Of a DNA stretch of 64,000 bases, positions 39,301 through 52,130 are shown piece by piece; position 1 is the first letter of the stretch, and every line of letters starts with the position of its first letter. Position numbers and translations under genes: made by a program. Under the pieces are notes generated by a model that did not search any database, was not told the DNA's origin, and saw nothing but the letters and a program-made list of their open reading frames with translations. The stretch is from Varroa destructor (lineage: Eukaryota > Arthropoda > Arachnida > Mesostigmata > Varroidae): assembly GCF_002443255.2 (NCBI RefSeq), contig NW_019211456.1:51024486-51088485 (forward strand). The letters are read 5' to 3'.

Positions 39301-42300
39301 GCCCTATGTAAATGCAAAACAAACCACAGTATATCAAAGCGTATGCACGTACTTACGGTTCACTTATGGAAGACCGATCGATGTTTCTTTTCGATGCAGC
39401 GGACCCCGTGCAGATACTGCTGGGAAAGCTTACATGTAATATTCATTTCATTATGACTATAATTCGGGCGATTCTGCTCATTTGTCCTATGTGTCCCCTA
39501 TGTGTCCTATGATGCGTCAAAACGATATAATAAGTTCAAGATGTTTTGCAATTCTTCAAATACATAGGTACATGGTTTATGTGTGTAAGGTAATACTGAT
39601 AATACCTACTCAATGCAAATGTCGTGCTTTGTATCAAAATCGGTGCGAACAGATAGATTGTTTATTATTGCCTAGCACTTCGGCATCACCCCTCAGTTTA
39701 AATCATAACGAACAGAGTAACTATATTTAGGTTCAAAACAAGAATATCGGGTTCTGCTTAGCGTTGATTGAGCATGTCTCGCTAATATACTGAGCCGTAC
39801 TCCCTGAACTGTGGCTTAAATAGATGTGTCTCAACCTGAATTTGAATTTCACGTTGAAAATATCACCTTGAGGGTGAAAGCTAGACATAAAACTTTACGT
39901 AAGGAGGGCCACTTTTGATGGACTGATAGACTTCAAAGAGCTAAGCGGTACATATATTTATACTCCAAAAAATTGATATGTCGGAATTAAAATGGTAAAA
40001 AGAACCGACCAGTAATGTTGATTTATTTGTACGACAATGCGATGGACCTCCGTCCCGAAGTGGTCCTGAGTGAAACCATTCACGTGTTTATAAGGGCGTT
40101 AGAGGCGCTAATATGGCAAACATTTTTTGTGAAAACGTTTTTGGTTTTGTCGGACAGTGCCAAAAAGCGGAAAAAATTTAATTCTATGTAGAACACCCAT
40201 CCTTTGGCATCCCGTGCATAGCGTCATCGTCAACTGATATGTTCCACGAATTTTTATCCACTGTGGAATTGTACGCACACAATTTTATCAAAAAGCTTTT
40301 TATCATTTCAGTTTCCAGCGATTGTCAAATCGCACAATTACTTCCATTTTTCTCGTTTGAAGAAATGGACTGAAAGAAAATCTTGAAGAAAACGAACGTA
40401 AAGAGTAACCTGAATGATTATAAATCCGTCGTGGTTTTCGACAAAATTTTGACAGATATCTGAGCGAATGAAAAGCGCCTATTCTTTTTCAACGCAATGG
40501 GTGGAATACTGCATTTCGAACGCCGCTCCTTCGTAGGCACCATTGCATCGACGGCTGGTCAACTGCTACCTGTCGGTTTAATATGTTTAGGATGCTGTGT
40601 GGCCTGAAAGCAAGCACAGTAAGCGGCACTCAAGTAAAGCCTCAATCCCGTTGATTGACGCCACTAGTATGATTCAAAAACACATTCTGCATGCAACCGA
40701 TGAATCAGTGCAAAATTTAGCAATGAACTCGAATTTTTTTTCAGGCGGAAATACGGTCGTCTTCGAACGTTTTTCCTCTAGAACCAGACATTAGCTATGG
40801 ATCAACATGTGCGTCTAGAGTGTTGCTGCAAATGGAAATAGTGCGGGGCAGAGCCCACTATTCACGACCAACAACTGCGGTAAATAGTCTCCCGTGCAAT
40901 GTTCAATTAAATCTCTCACATTTGACCTATCGCTCTTTTACGAATGAGTGTATCAAGCTACTGACTGTCGTAGTCTTGTTCTTAAATATGCAACTGTTTT
41001 AAACAGACATTCCCTAGAGGACTGCACGCGTACATTGGTAAACATGGATGCCTCGAAATAGCAGGACCAAACGATAACTATCGATATCGACTTATCGAAC
41101 ATCTTTAATAGACGAGCAATCGTAATGGAAAGCTTCCCAATAATACGTGACAAGCAACTGTAGCAACACTCCTCGGTCTATCCTAATTGGCGTCAGAATA
41201 AATACGCACGAGTAAATACTGCTAATCAGTGATGTCGATAAACCGTTTAGATCTGCCACGACGCCTATTGCCCCTTTTGTCCGTGTCCTTTTCATGACTA
41301 CTAAGAAAAGTCAGGGACAAATATTCGACCGGATTTAATGAAATCTGCCTTCGTTAGTCGTCAACTACACTTTACCTTTGTAAGGGTAACCCCTACAGAC
41401 GGACTTATTGTGGATATAGGCAACCCGAAACGAGTGAATCTTGTTGGTGGATTATGTAGATTACGGGCAATCCAGTTAAACACTGAAATCTTTCACATCG
41501 TCACTTTCATTATCGTATTGTGAAATAGACCTAAAGCTGCCTGACTGCATCGACAATAACCCAATCGTGTCCAAAATCCAGAGTAGATTTCCTTCAATAC
41601 CTGTAATAAATTGATAATAATTTTATATGCATAGAGAAGTCATAATGATTGTTTGTATGTACGAATTATATTACGTTCTTCAACTATTATGTACCATTTT
41701 ATATTCATAATGCGTGTAATATATATGTACAAAGACGCATATCTATTACATCGTGTATAAAAACGTATACCTGTGCCACCAATACGCAATATATATTAAC
41801 AAAAAAAAGTAGAAGGGGCGAGAAGAAATATGCCAAGTATTTTTTAATTTAAAATGTATTATTTGCTTAATGCTAACCCGCAACGTTGACAGATAAGATG
41901 CCTGCACCTCTGGACTAGTCTGACAATTTTCCCACGGCGCGCACGTTGTGGGAAAAAGAGTCAGCACGTTGGCCTAAGCCGAAATAGGAAATCCGTTTAG
42001 AATCACACTAAAATAATAGCAACACTAGACATATCGCGAGCCATATTTAAATGCTTACAAGAAACGTTATCTTACTGCTTGAGACTTGAGGATCGTTAAT
42101 CCTATATAGCTAGCAGCAGTCTTGAGCCGGACGGAAATGATCAGCGCCTGTAAATATATAGATAAACTCAATAAGTGTTGATTGACTTTGGCCAAATGAC
42201 CTTACAAACTTGTACGCCATAACGTCACACTTACGTCGAATCTATCGGTGTAATGAAAGCGGGCATTTTTTAAACTACTACTACCACAAATGTTGAGATT

Positions 42301-43202
42301 CTTCAAAGAAGACCTTAAAGACTATGCCATATTTTGGAAATATAGAAAAAACATTATTAGAGAATGCTCTGTAACAGCTTTTACGAGATTCTAAAACGAG
42401 TCCTTCAAAAATAATAGACGCTATATTCGATCGTGCACAAGGTTCATATCATACCAGGTTGTAGTGTGCAATTCAGCAATAGAATACTTTGCAACGTATC
42501 CTTACAAAAGGTCAAATATCGCTTGGGGCCTTCCATCATTGTGTGCTCACCCTATGGATCGAATTTAGCGCAGTGTGTTATATTTCGGATTTTCTCGTGC
42601 AAAACATCCCTATGGTTAAAGAATCTAGAATAAATACTGCCGCTTCCGTCTGTATATGTGGGAAAATACGGCAATGTTGATGTTTTCGAATATCCTATAG
42701 GTGGAAAGTTAGATATGAATGCGTATATATTTATATACATATATATATATGAGATCATACAAATACATAGAGGCAGCGTTTTGCGAACAATGACAACTGA
42801 CGAAAGGAATGATGTGCATGAGAAGCTCATTAGACGACTGATCTGAATGCTTTTAGGAAACCTAATTAACACTAGTGCTCCAGTATAATAAAAAGGAAAG
42901 GAAAATTTCAGCTTACAGTGTTGCCGATGTACAAATAAACAGTGACGTTCAAAGTTAACCGTGTCAATAGAACATCAGTTTGTTTACGTGCCGACTTGTT
43001 TAGGTTCACCTTGTTGTTGCTGATACCGTTAGAGGAGCGGCTCGACAATGCATCACTATACCGTTTCTAATAAATTGTTCAAGTGTAAAATCTCTATAAA
43101 TATTGGTATCGTTCAAGCCAAGACGTGGTCTCTTGCTAATGCCACCGTCAAGCACTTACCATGTAAATAGCTATGCCAAGTGATTAAGCCATTGCTAAAT
43201 AG
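27331..43202. other. Long gene-poor stretch (about 16 kb)
   Basis: AT-rich throughout. Open frames reach 130 codons (30990-31382) but show no domain, cysteine pattern or repeat, and their lengths are what chance gives at this composition. Poly-purine and poly-pyrimidine runs are frequent (for example near 34845, 35590, 36585 and 37040). It could be intergenic DNA, or introns of a gene whose exons I fail to see. Confidence 0.5.
29572..29600 (+). repeat. (TTG)n microsatellite running into (TTA)n
   Basis: A trinucleotide repeat, TTG eight times then TTA-type units. On the minus strand it would read poly-Asn in one frame, which explains the Asn run in the overlapping open frame there. Confidence 0.9.
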
Positions 43203-43628
43203 CTAGCTTCGCACAAGCTTCTGAAGATCATCAACAGAGGAGAGGTAAGAATAGCGCCATTTGATATAATACATTTGCTCGTTATCGGCTGACACAATAG
43301 ACGCGTCCATCCTTAATGAGATTTCAGTAAAGACAATCAATATACCATGTGCCATGGTAGCCAAACAGCTTACAGAAGGACTAGAGAGAAAACCGCTTCT
43401 GTGCTCCGCATCAGTGAGCAGGCAAATTGCGAGTACAATAGATTTGAAACCCTTTCTACTGCTGCACGTGCCCTTCAGCGTTGTTCCCATTGTTACGCTC
43501 ACTGGTACCTTTTGCACGTACCTGAACGCGAAGGTGTTCGTGCCAAACGTTTCAGTACACTGGTCCAACGGAGGATTTGTGACCGGTGCGAGACAACGAC
43601 GAGACAAATAACGATCCGTTGATGACAC
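43203..43628. other. Open on both strands, GC-richer patch; uncertain exon candidate
   Basis: A 141-codon minus-strand frame (43203-43628) and an 85-codon plus-strand frame (43354-43611) overlap. The plus-strand frame contains a hydrophobic helix VPFSVVPIVTLTGTF followed by CTYLNAK and ends near a donor-like GACCG|GTGCGA (43585/43586). This loosely recalls the first transmembrane segment of Frag1/DRAM/Sfk1-type membrane proteins, but the diagnostic PYISD motif is absent. The minus-strand frame has no recognisable domain. I cannot say which, if either, is coding. Confidence 0.15.
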
Positions 43629-46600
43629 GCCATAAAAATCAGTTACTGGGTGATGCCCAACTTCAGCCTCACTGGGGGTCTATACGAAAGGTATCAAAAC
43701 CTACCGTGTATAAAAACCTTCCAACGCCTTCTCAAAGCCAAGTAGGCATTTGCTTGCGTCGAACTCGTACATTGTAGCTTTCAGCCTTCGAACTGTGTAT
43801 CACCTGTAACGTATATTAAACCAGGCAACATAAAATAAACCCGTGGGCCTTGCCCTGCGCCTATCTGGTGTTGATTGATCTATTTTGAAATTGGCTATAA
43901 ATCAGATGCACAAGAACAGCTATCATGTGGCAATTACGGGTCATTGCGGCACCAATCCAGTTCTTCTTTTCTGGCACCTATCACATCGGAGTATTCTAAT
44001 ATTCCGAAGAATACTTAATTCGGAAACTTCAGGTTGTTAAACAAACAGTTACACATTTGAATCGTATTCAGCTTACAAAAACCATGCATAGTTTGTAAAC
44101 CTCGAGTTATTCGATAGCGGTTCCTCTGAGACCATATAGCCCCTTCTCGTCGCAGATATTATTATTATATAGAATAATTCTGTTTCTCAGACTCATCCAT
44201 TATTCTTTTTCTCAGAAACTGTGTGGTTTCAGTCCAACGTAACTTACATGCCCGCTTACGGTTTTTCTGTCGCGTGAATACCATCGTGTTCTTGCAGTAA
44301 TTTCGCTTGATTACTAAAATAGTCCAGCAATTATTCTATCGTTCTATCCCACTTATCCTGTCCTGCTATGGCAAATTGTGCCCTGCCGTATTCACGCTGC
44401 TAGATGAAGAAGTGACTTATCTCGACCTCAGAATTGTTCCCAATGTAAATCCAGATATTCATATATCCACCCGTACATTCAAAGTTACACTTCGGCCCCC
44501 GATCTATCTTTGAAACGTTACTTAACCCAAATTCTAAATCAGGTGGAGTGGACCTACTATTCGGTTCCTATCGCCTTACTGTTGTATCAGTAAGTGACGC
44601 TCCGCTCTTTTCTCGCTTTATATTACAATAAATTCGTTCCTCAGCTTTATGCGTTAATTATTATCAAAGCTGCTGTAAAGTGCTTTGTAAACACCGAGAA
44701 CTACATAAATGTATATCAATGAAACATTCATTGCCAACTAATCGAGAACACAAGAGTACAGCTGAGATCAGATTTCGGTGGATCAGGGTTGCTGGAAACG
44801 ACGGAAAATTTACCAAAAAAAAAAAATACGCCCTCTTGAATCTAACATTATACCCACATCTCAGACTTTTAGAGAGAATAACAGTCGCTGTCACTGTAAC
44901 TTTGCACGTAATGAACTTTGTGTATCTCAAATAAAATTTTTATGGTCATTTGTCGACAAACAGATCGTTTAGCAGGTGTTTTAAATCGCAACCTATGCCA
45001 ATTCTGCGAATAACATATATGCTCGTTGACCGCCTGGTCGTTATATGGATCACTACTGATACGTCTAGTTCTCCCTGTTATTCGATGAAGTCGACTTAAC
45101 CCTAAGTGATGGTTTTTCAATTTTTTCTAATCTCTTCTACCGGGTCGATGATTTATGTTTTCATCATTTTCTCACCATCTAAATAGAAGAAGCTGAAAAC
45201 AAATAGAAGGCATCGTCCTAATGATAGCATCCGTCGGTCACCTTTTCTAATAAATTATTCGAGCTCCTCCGGCGATTATAAGCTGACCTATTTTGCCGTG
45301 CATCACCCGAAGGAATAGCAATGTCCTGCTCAACATTTTTACGGTTTTTTTTATAGTACGCCATCGCTGCTCACGGCTCAAATACTTGTTTTTACCCCAT
45401 CATTGTCTGAGTACAGGTTTTCCTGAAAACTATAAGTTAAATTCCCACTTTGTTGGGTAGATTGAAAGATTTTCGACAACGCTTATCTGAAGCCCTATGC
45501 AACGTCTTTAAGGGCTGTTTGATCAGCCACACGCCACTGGAAAGTAAAAATACAACCATGTGTTTCTTATCTTTCGGTCCATATCACTGTTTCCTGGCTC
45601 GGTCATATTCTATTGTCAAATTCAGCTAGTTTAATGTACCGTCAAACATTAAGCTCAGCCCTAAGCAAGTAAATACCGCCTGATACCAACAATCATATTT
45701 TAAGCAATTCCGGATTATTGAAGGGATAGAAGCTGACCGTTCGAACGTAAGGCAAACTAACACAGTGAAAAACGTTTGTGGTGCAAAGCCGCTACACCTA
45801 GACCCTTGGACACCACAGTATCACGATATGGAACAGCTAGACAATTAGTACCCTGCATTTGACAGCAGTCGCAGAAGTTATGCATGAACCCTGTTTTAGA
45901 TGGAAATTCATGTTGTTAGCAATAACATTTAACAGGCAGGACACTTACAGATACGTTATACAGAGGGGCAAAAACACGTGAACGACTACGTCAACATTTC
46001 TTATATATAGCTGTCAGGATGGTCATTTGCTCTTGGACGACTGAGTGTTATGCTAGGGATTAATGAACAACTACTCATACAAGTGTGCGTGTTAAAATAA
46101 TCATGCGATGTACTCGTTTTTGGTGCGTTAGTTCCTACGCTACCATTATAAAATACATTTATTCAAACTTCCATGAATGTGATGATAAAAAAAAAAACCT
46201 TTTTACGCTAAGCAGCTCAAATACTTTTTTAAATCATTCAACCATTTGTCCGCACTGTACAATGAAGATGTGCTCAAATTCACGCTCAATGTTCTTCCAC
46301 GTGCAAAATTTAATGTGTGGTTTTTTCTTGCGCATCGTAGAAGCAAAACAGCCGTGTACCTCATTCACAACATGCTTCATTTTTATTCACTATAATAGAC
46401 TTAATCAGCCACTCATCCACAATATCTGTGACAACTAGAGGATGACTTGGCCAGAGGCACGGCGGCGTGCTTAGTTGGCATGATTCACTAGATTAAATTG
46501 GCAAAAATCATAATGACTACATTCATTTGATCAAGTGTTTATTATAAAACAAAGCCATACATATAAATACAATACCCCCTTATAAATAGCTTTCAAGTTT

Positions 46601-47555
46601 ATATTATTAGGATGTGCAGGAGAGACAGAAATACACAATTTTTCGTATTTACCCTTGTCTTGATGTCTAGGGATAAATGCAGTTCCTCGCTGCGTTACCG
46701 AGACAGAAGCATATTCGTCTTTGACTTGCCATGACTTCATCTGAGTTCCCATCACATGAAGCTTGGCGTTTGTATTATGTTCCATCAACGCAAGGCAACA
46801 GCCTCATTACTATTACCTCCCAGCTTTATTGTGTTACATACCTTTTAATAGTTTCCTTGCAGCCTGGGATCTGATATTCTCAACCGAGTACGCCATTGCG
46901 TCACTGTTACTAAAAAGCTACAGAAAAATGTTCTATAGGCAAAGGCATCATTATGTTGGCTCGGTGATGAGCAACTGTCAGTACTCAAGGGAAACGGACA
47001 TGTTGTACTTCCATTGTGCACCACTCAAACTTGTACCGTGTCTGTTGTTGTTTTCGATGTACAAGCCATGGTTCGAGCAATGTGTGCAGACTAACTTTCG
47101 CAAACGAGTAAATACTACACCTTTTGTTGATTTTTCACTCTTTTATAATTGCACCACTACAAGGATAATCGCAAATTATGCTTAACGTTTCTGAACCAAT
47201 TCGAACTTTATATACTTCCGGCAATTTCGATAGAGCCCCCCTCTATACCCACTTTCAACCTGGCCGTGCCTATGCCACACCCCCTTAGACCTTCTGCTGG
47301 CTTCTCCTAGTCACCTGGACCAGACTCTTATACAAATTTTACCTGAAAACAGTAACTATATTTATGATTTCGTAGTCGGATACCTCCATGTACACACGCC
47401 TAAATTCATTCTTTTCATAAACAAACGCATTCATACATATTACTTTAGTTTAGAATTTCGTCGTACGCGGTGTTGTCAGTACAAAAAATTGCTAAGCTAC
47501 CCAAATGAAAACAGCACATGAATCATCATGGTTGCTTACTACGTCATTGTCCATC
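43629..47555. other. Intergenic, downstream of STRAP; nothing recognised
   Basis: AT-rich. Chance-length frames occur at 46085-46438 and 46763-47185. No clear AATAAA (TTTATT on this strand) lies close to the STRAP stop; one is near 46825, about 730 bases downstream. Confidence 0.5.
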
Positions 47556-47703
47556 TTACGACGTCTCTGTTTCGTTATGGTTTTCCTGGAGCACACCATT
47601 ACTTGCTTTTTCGCTATTGCCACCTTCTGTTTGTTGGTGCGTTTCCTTTTCTTGTTGTTGTTGCTGTTGTTGTTGCTGTTGTTGTTGTTGTTGCTGCTGC
47701 TGC

Positions 47704-47741
<38 letters not shown>

Positions 47742-50700
47742 CTGCTGTTGCTGTTGCTGTTGTTGTTGTTGTTGCTGCTCTTGTTGTTCCCGCTGTTGTT
47801 GTTGTTGTTGTTGTTGCAACATCTCATCATTCTGTTCAGGTTGTGATTGTCGCTGCGTCTCGATAGTTTCACAGCTTTTCGGCTCTGGAGAATTTGAGTT
47901 GACAGCTGTAGCGGCGTCGCCGGACTCAGAAGAGTTTGTGGTTGAGTCCGTCGTAGAGATAGTAGTAGTCGTAGTCGTAGTCGTCGTGACGGAGGCGCCA
48001 AGTGGCGCTGCTCCATCGTCGGTATGACCCTCTGGTTGCACAGGCTGGGCAGGGGGGGTAGCAGCACTGCCTTCAACGAATTTCCAAAGGCCGTAAGTCG
48101 TGCCGACGACTGTTTGCCATAATCGGACCGTACCGTCCTCACTTCCCGACGCGTACAGTTGTCCGTCCGGAGAAAAGGCACAGCAGTGAACCGGGCCAAA
48201 GTGGCCCTTAAACGATTCCAACTCGGCCCCTGTCTCGAGATCCATTTTGTATAGGCGAAAGTCCTCACCACCACATGCTACGAAGCGGCCATCGCGATGC
48301 AACGATGCCGCATAAAGGGGGCACGTCAATGTAAGTTCCTACAATACGAAAAAAACGTTGGAACATAATTGAAATGTGGTTATTGATATGATCAGCAGCG
48401 ATTGGCTATTAATTTGGCTCGGTGAAACAAATCACGGCAGTAAATGTCAGAGTAAGACTACATTGATCGTTTAAAGCGATGGACCACTGACATATGACGT
48501 ACGTAACATGCAAAACAGCTTCGCTAATTGAAAACACACATACCTTGATCATTTCATACGAATGGGTTGACCACACCTGAACCTTTTTACCTAAGGCCAT
48601 TACGAAACGATCTCCAGTAGGAGTTATCTCTATTGAGTGAGGTTGATCTGTGAACTCCAAAGTTTTAATTAAACCTCCACCTTCACCCGCTACAGGGTCC
48701 CAGACACGAACTGTACGATCATCTCCGACCGAGAGGAGACGCTTGCCATCAGGTAATAGGCGTACGTATTTCACAGGTGCTGTATGACCTTCGAACATCT
48801 GCAGCGGCTCCGTTGTTTCGTCACCACACGTCCCAGTCGTTACATCGAAACGACGGATTTTCTATAATTTAGCAAACATTGTGAAAATCTGAAATAGTTG
48901 TGTACACTTTTGCTTTGATCAGGCTATAACACATGCCTTTTTACCTCAACACATGGATGATGCTTAATGGAACTTATATATATATCAATAGTGGAATAGT
49001 ACGACTGGCTATTATTTGACCAATCCTGCTCATTTAGTGACTCTAATTCGGTAGAAAAAATCAATCATTATTATTTGCATAAGTGATATCATAACAACAA
49101 AATGTAAATTGCAAACAAGATCTACATTAACCTGCAGAGTACACCGGTCAAAAAATCGTTAATACCTGTGCAAGATGTTAAAAAGCTTCCGAATAGTGCA
49201 ATAATATTGATTATATGAGACAACTAGCCTCTATTCACGTCTAACCTTATCGGCGCTTCCTGTAGTGAGATAGGCTCCATCAGGTGAAAGCTCAACTGCT
49301 CGGACGATATGCATGTGAGCCAACGACAGCCTTTCGGTACCTTCTGCTGTATCCCATAATTTCGCTGTGAAATCAGCTGACCCTGTGGCAGCCAGTTTAC
49401 CTGAACCATCAAGGCAAACGCTCCACACGGCGCCTTTATGCCCTTCAAACGTGCCTAAAAATAAGTTCACAAAAACTCAATTGTTAAAAATATTTATAAA
49501 ATAAGAACGTTAAGAAACTATAGCCGCCATCAGTTCATATATGCCCTACAAAGTCAAAATTACGGGTATTTATGTACTGGGTGCGTCAGCTAAGTTAGTA
49601 ATATATTGCTCTTTATAACCGCAGATTTGAAATCCACCCACACATCGTACTCGGGAGTATCTTTTAATTACTTTTTAAATTCTATTTAACAAACGTTTCC
49701 ATCTAGGTTGAGTCAGGTCGACTCTTCAGCAAATTCGAAATTGTCCTAACACCACTCTAAAGGCAACGAACTAAGAACGAGTAAGTATTCCCCGCATACC
49801 AGGTTTGAAGTTGGGCCCTTGAACCTGCCGAAAATCTTTGCTTTGGAAGAGGCTTCGTAACGACTAAAGATGCAATTGTGACGCACCCATTTCGGCCATT
49901 AACCCATTTTCCAAAAAAAAGGATAGCTTTCTAATCATCATAGAGTCGATCCACGATATCACTATAGCATATAGGGCTTATACCTGCATACATTTTTTAA
50001 TGGTCGCCTTTGTTAAAGAAATGCGCTCACCTTCACTAGTTGATGTTATCATAAATAAGCAATTTTGTTCTATTCATAAGTCAGATTTTCCCCGGGAGGT
50101 CGAGGTTTAGGGGGGTCGTTCCTGCAGAATTCTTCCACACGACTCCTGCACCAGCGGTACACTTTGTCCGTCGAAAAAGAATTGCAGACAGCGCATGATT
50201 TTACAGCGTGAATTTTAATTAAAAAGTCACCTGGACCTAGGCGACAGGCCAGTATAGGCTTACTAAATATGCACAACACGTATGTTTGATTTCTTTTTAT
50301 TCAAGACAATATAACACGTCCACTTAGTAAAAATTGCGTATCAGTGTTCCAGTTTTGGTACGTGATGCTTTCAAATGAACAAGCCTTGTGCGTCTGAGAA
50401 CAGCAACAGTTAACGAAAACTTCGATCCAACGCCTCTTATGGAATTTTTAATTCTAATGCTAGTCACCGGTCAAAACAACTTGTATAAAGCAGCTTTATA
50501 AAACTTGTTCAGTTCCTTTGCTAAGAACAAATTGAGTGGTATACCAGGCATTGTCTGTCAACGAACTGTCGGGTTATTTAATATAAAATATATTATTGGA
50601 AACAGACCCAACTCACAAAACAAAAGTCCAAAACATATGCGTTCAGCTTTAATATTTTTCCCCACTTTGATACAATTAGAAAAGGCGTATAGATACATAA

Positions 50701-51875
50701 GTAAAGAGCATACCAATCCAGTCGCCCGTGACACCATCTCGAAGCATAGGTTTGCCATCTTTGCACGCCGAAATCAGCAACACCTGCTCATTCTCACGCT
50801 CTGCGAAAGCTAAATCGACGACGGGTCGCGTGTGGCCCGAGCACATCAATGAGACCTGGAACAAAATTGAGCAAAGGCGCCTTAAGTAAAACGAGCTCCA
50901 ATTAGCAAGATCTCTACTCTATAATCGCTGACTTAATATAGAATTGTTTATGAGCTAACTTATGCGCACATACATGAACGATCGAATTAGATAATTATCG
51001 TAATCCGCTGGTCTGTGGCCAACGTAGCAAAAATAGCCATATTTCCGTTAAGGAACTTGTTATGGTGCACAGCTTAGCTTTTTGTCCGTCAAGATGTCAT
51101 TCTACCAATTCCGCTAATCCTTTTTAGGCAATTTTAGGCACAACATTCTGCCGTACGAATTAAAAAATGAGTACAGAATTTTTCTTTGAACGTTTTCCAC
51201 TCCACTCCACTGGATATTTAATTTCTATTTCAAAATCCAAAGAAAACCTAACAATTCAAAAAACAGTCATATGCAGCATCCTATATTTTGTTAGCACTTG
51301 ATTGGCGTATCAGCAAAAAGTGTATTAAAATGTCAAGTTATTAAGATTAACTGTAGCCATTGAATCATCTGTCGCATTTGGATTGGATCGTAGGTGTTAA
51401 GCATGAACGCGTGATTTCTACCCCTAAAACTGCCTAGGCTGAATTTCCACTTTCCCTGTTGTTTCAGGTTATGCAAACAATAGAGAATATATAATAGTCT
51501 TTTTTACCACATGGTTTCATCTTCCTTTTCGACACTTGATAGTATGACGAAAGTAATATAACACAAAGAGATGTTCACATGTTGTAAAGCTTTAAATCGA
51601 AATCATAAACCTGCATCATAACAAAATGTACTCTGTTCTTCGAGATTCGTGCTGCTAATCTCTCTAACAGCAACTGCCGTTCTGACATACGAAGGCAGAC
51701 ATATGTTCTATCGTTACTCTAACCACAACCTGTTTATTTCCACGAATAAAGACCAAGCAAGTTACAATTCGCTGCAACGTCTGTGAGCTACACAGTTAAC
51801 TAGGTTTCAAACTTCTCAAAGTATTTACTTGATACTTAAATTGAGCTACGTTACCTGCCGCAAGCTCGACGCCAT
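47556..51875 (-). CDS. STRAP: Serine/threonine kinase receptor-associated protein (STRAP), WD-repeat protein with polyQ tail (490 aa)
   Basis: Five exons on the minus strand (51875-51855, 50855-50714, 49454-49246, 48861-48544, 48338-47556) join in phase to 491 codons including TAA. Exon 1 encodes only MASSLRQ, the ATG lying in the good context GACCATGG; the join gives MASSLRQVSLMCSGHTRPVV, matching the human STRAP N terminus (CSGHTRPVVDLAF, ISACKDGKPMLR). Seven WD repeats span about residues 12-310; GGEDFRLYK and GHFGPVHC...ASGSEDGTVRLWQTVVG are STRAP hallmarks. Family role: cytoplasmic seven-blade scaffold that binds the Gemin proteins of the SMN complex and modulates TGF-beta receptor/Smad7 signalling. 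Human STRAP has 350 residues; here the propeller ends near residue 317 and a 173-residue low-complexity tail follows: Thr9, Ser/Asn-rich, Gln8 (405-412), Gln42 (418-459), then a polar end. The four introns (205-1258 bases; 48339-48543, 48862-49245, 49455-50713, 50856-51854) hold nothing recognised. Confidence 0.95.
47652..47816 (-). repeat. Mixed CAA/CAG trinucleotide tract coding for polyglutamine in STRAP
   Basis: On the coding (minus) strand, 42 consecutive Gln codons (47777-47652) are preceded by Glu, Gln-Gln, Glu, Arg and a further eight Gln codons (47816-47793). CAA and CAG are interspersed, so the DNA is not a pure repeat. That mixture makes slippage less likely and suggests the glutamine run is tolerated or kept at protein level. 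Confidence 0.95.
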
Positions 51876-52130
51876 GGTCGTCACTGGGTGCTACACTTCC
51901 TGCCTTTGAATGTAAAAAAATAGAAATTTCTTTGGTCGTTGTCCGCACAAAATCCACCACGCCGACAGGTACCAAATAATTGACTGCTACCAACACCAGT
52001 CACAGGAGCCGTCTCTGATTTGTTAAACGTGGAGCGATTTTTCGCTACTTTGCAAATACACACCGAACCCACACGAACCACCGATGGCGACGGCGGCGAT
52101 AATGATGATAGTGATTATGATGATGAAAGA
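51876..52130 (-). promoter_or_regulatory. STRAP 5' leader and promoter region (inferred)
   Basis: Sequence directly upstream of the STRAP ATG. No TATA box is visible at a sensible distance. A GC-richer patch with GGC/GAT-type units lies at 52080-52125. Promoter status is inferred from position only. Confidence 0.3.

Noticed and set aside
46085..46438. 117-codon plus-strand frame with several cysteines and a Lys run
   Set aside because: Cysteines show no family pattern and the Lys run comes from a poly-A stretch; judged chance.
46763..47185. 140-codon plus-strand frame
   Set aside because: Length within chance expectation for a 64-kb AT-rich window; no recognisable motif, no good start context or neighbours.
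47505..48027. Plus-strand frames reading poly-Leu, poly-Cys and poly-Val/Ala across 47.65-47.8 kb
   Set aside because: These are the antisense and shifted readings of the STRAP glutamine tract; the minus-strand frame continues a conserved WD protein.
47492..48274. Second minus-strand frame with poly-Asn/Ser
   Set aside because: Shifted frame of the same STRAP exon, with no homology of its own.
50070..50279. 69-codon minus-strand frame with four cysteines and a Pro-rich end inside a STRAP intron
   Set aside because: Conserved STRAP exons splice across it in phase; no recognised zinc-finger or transposon domain.
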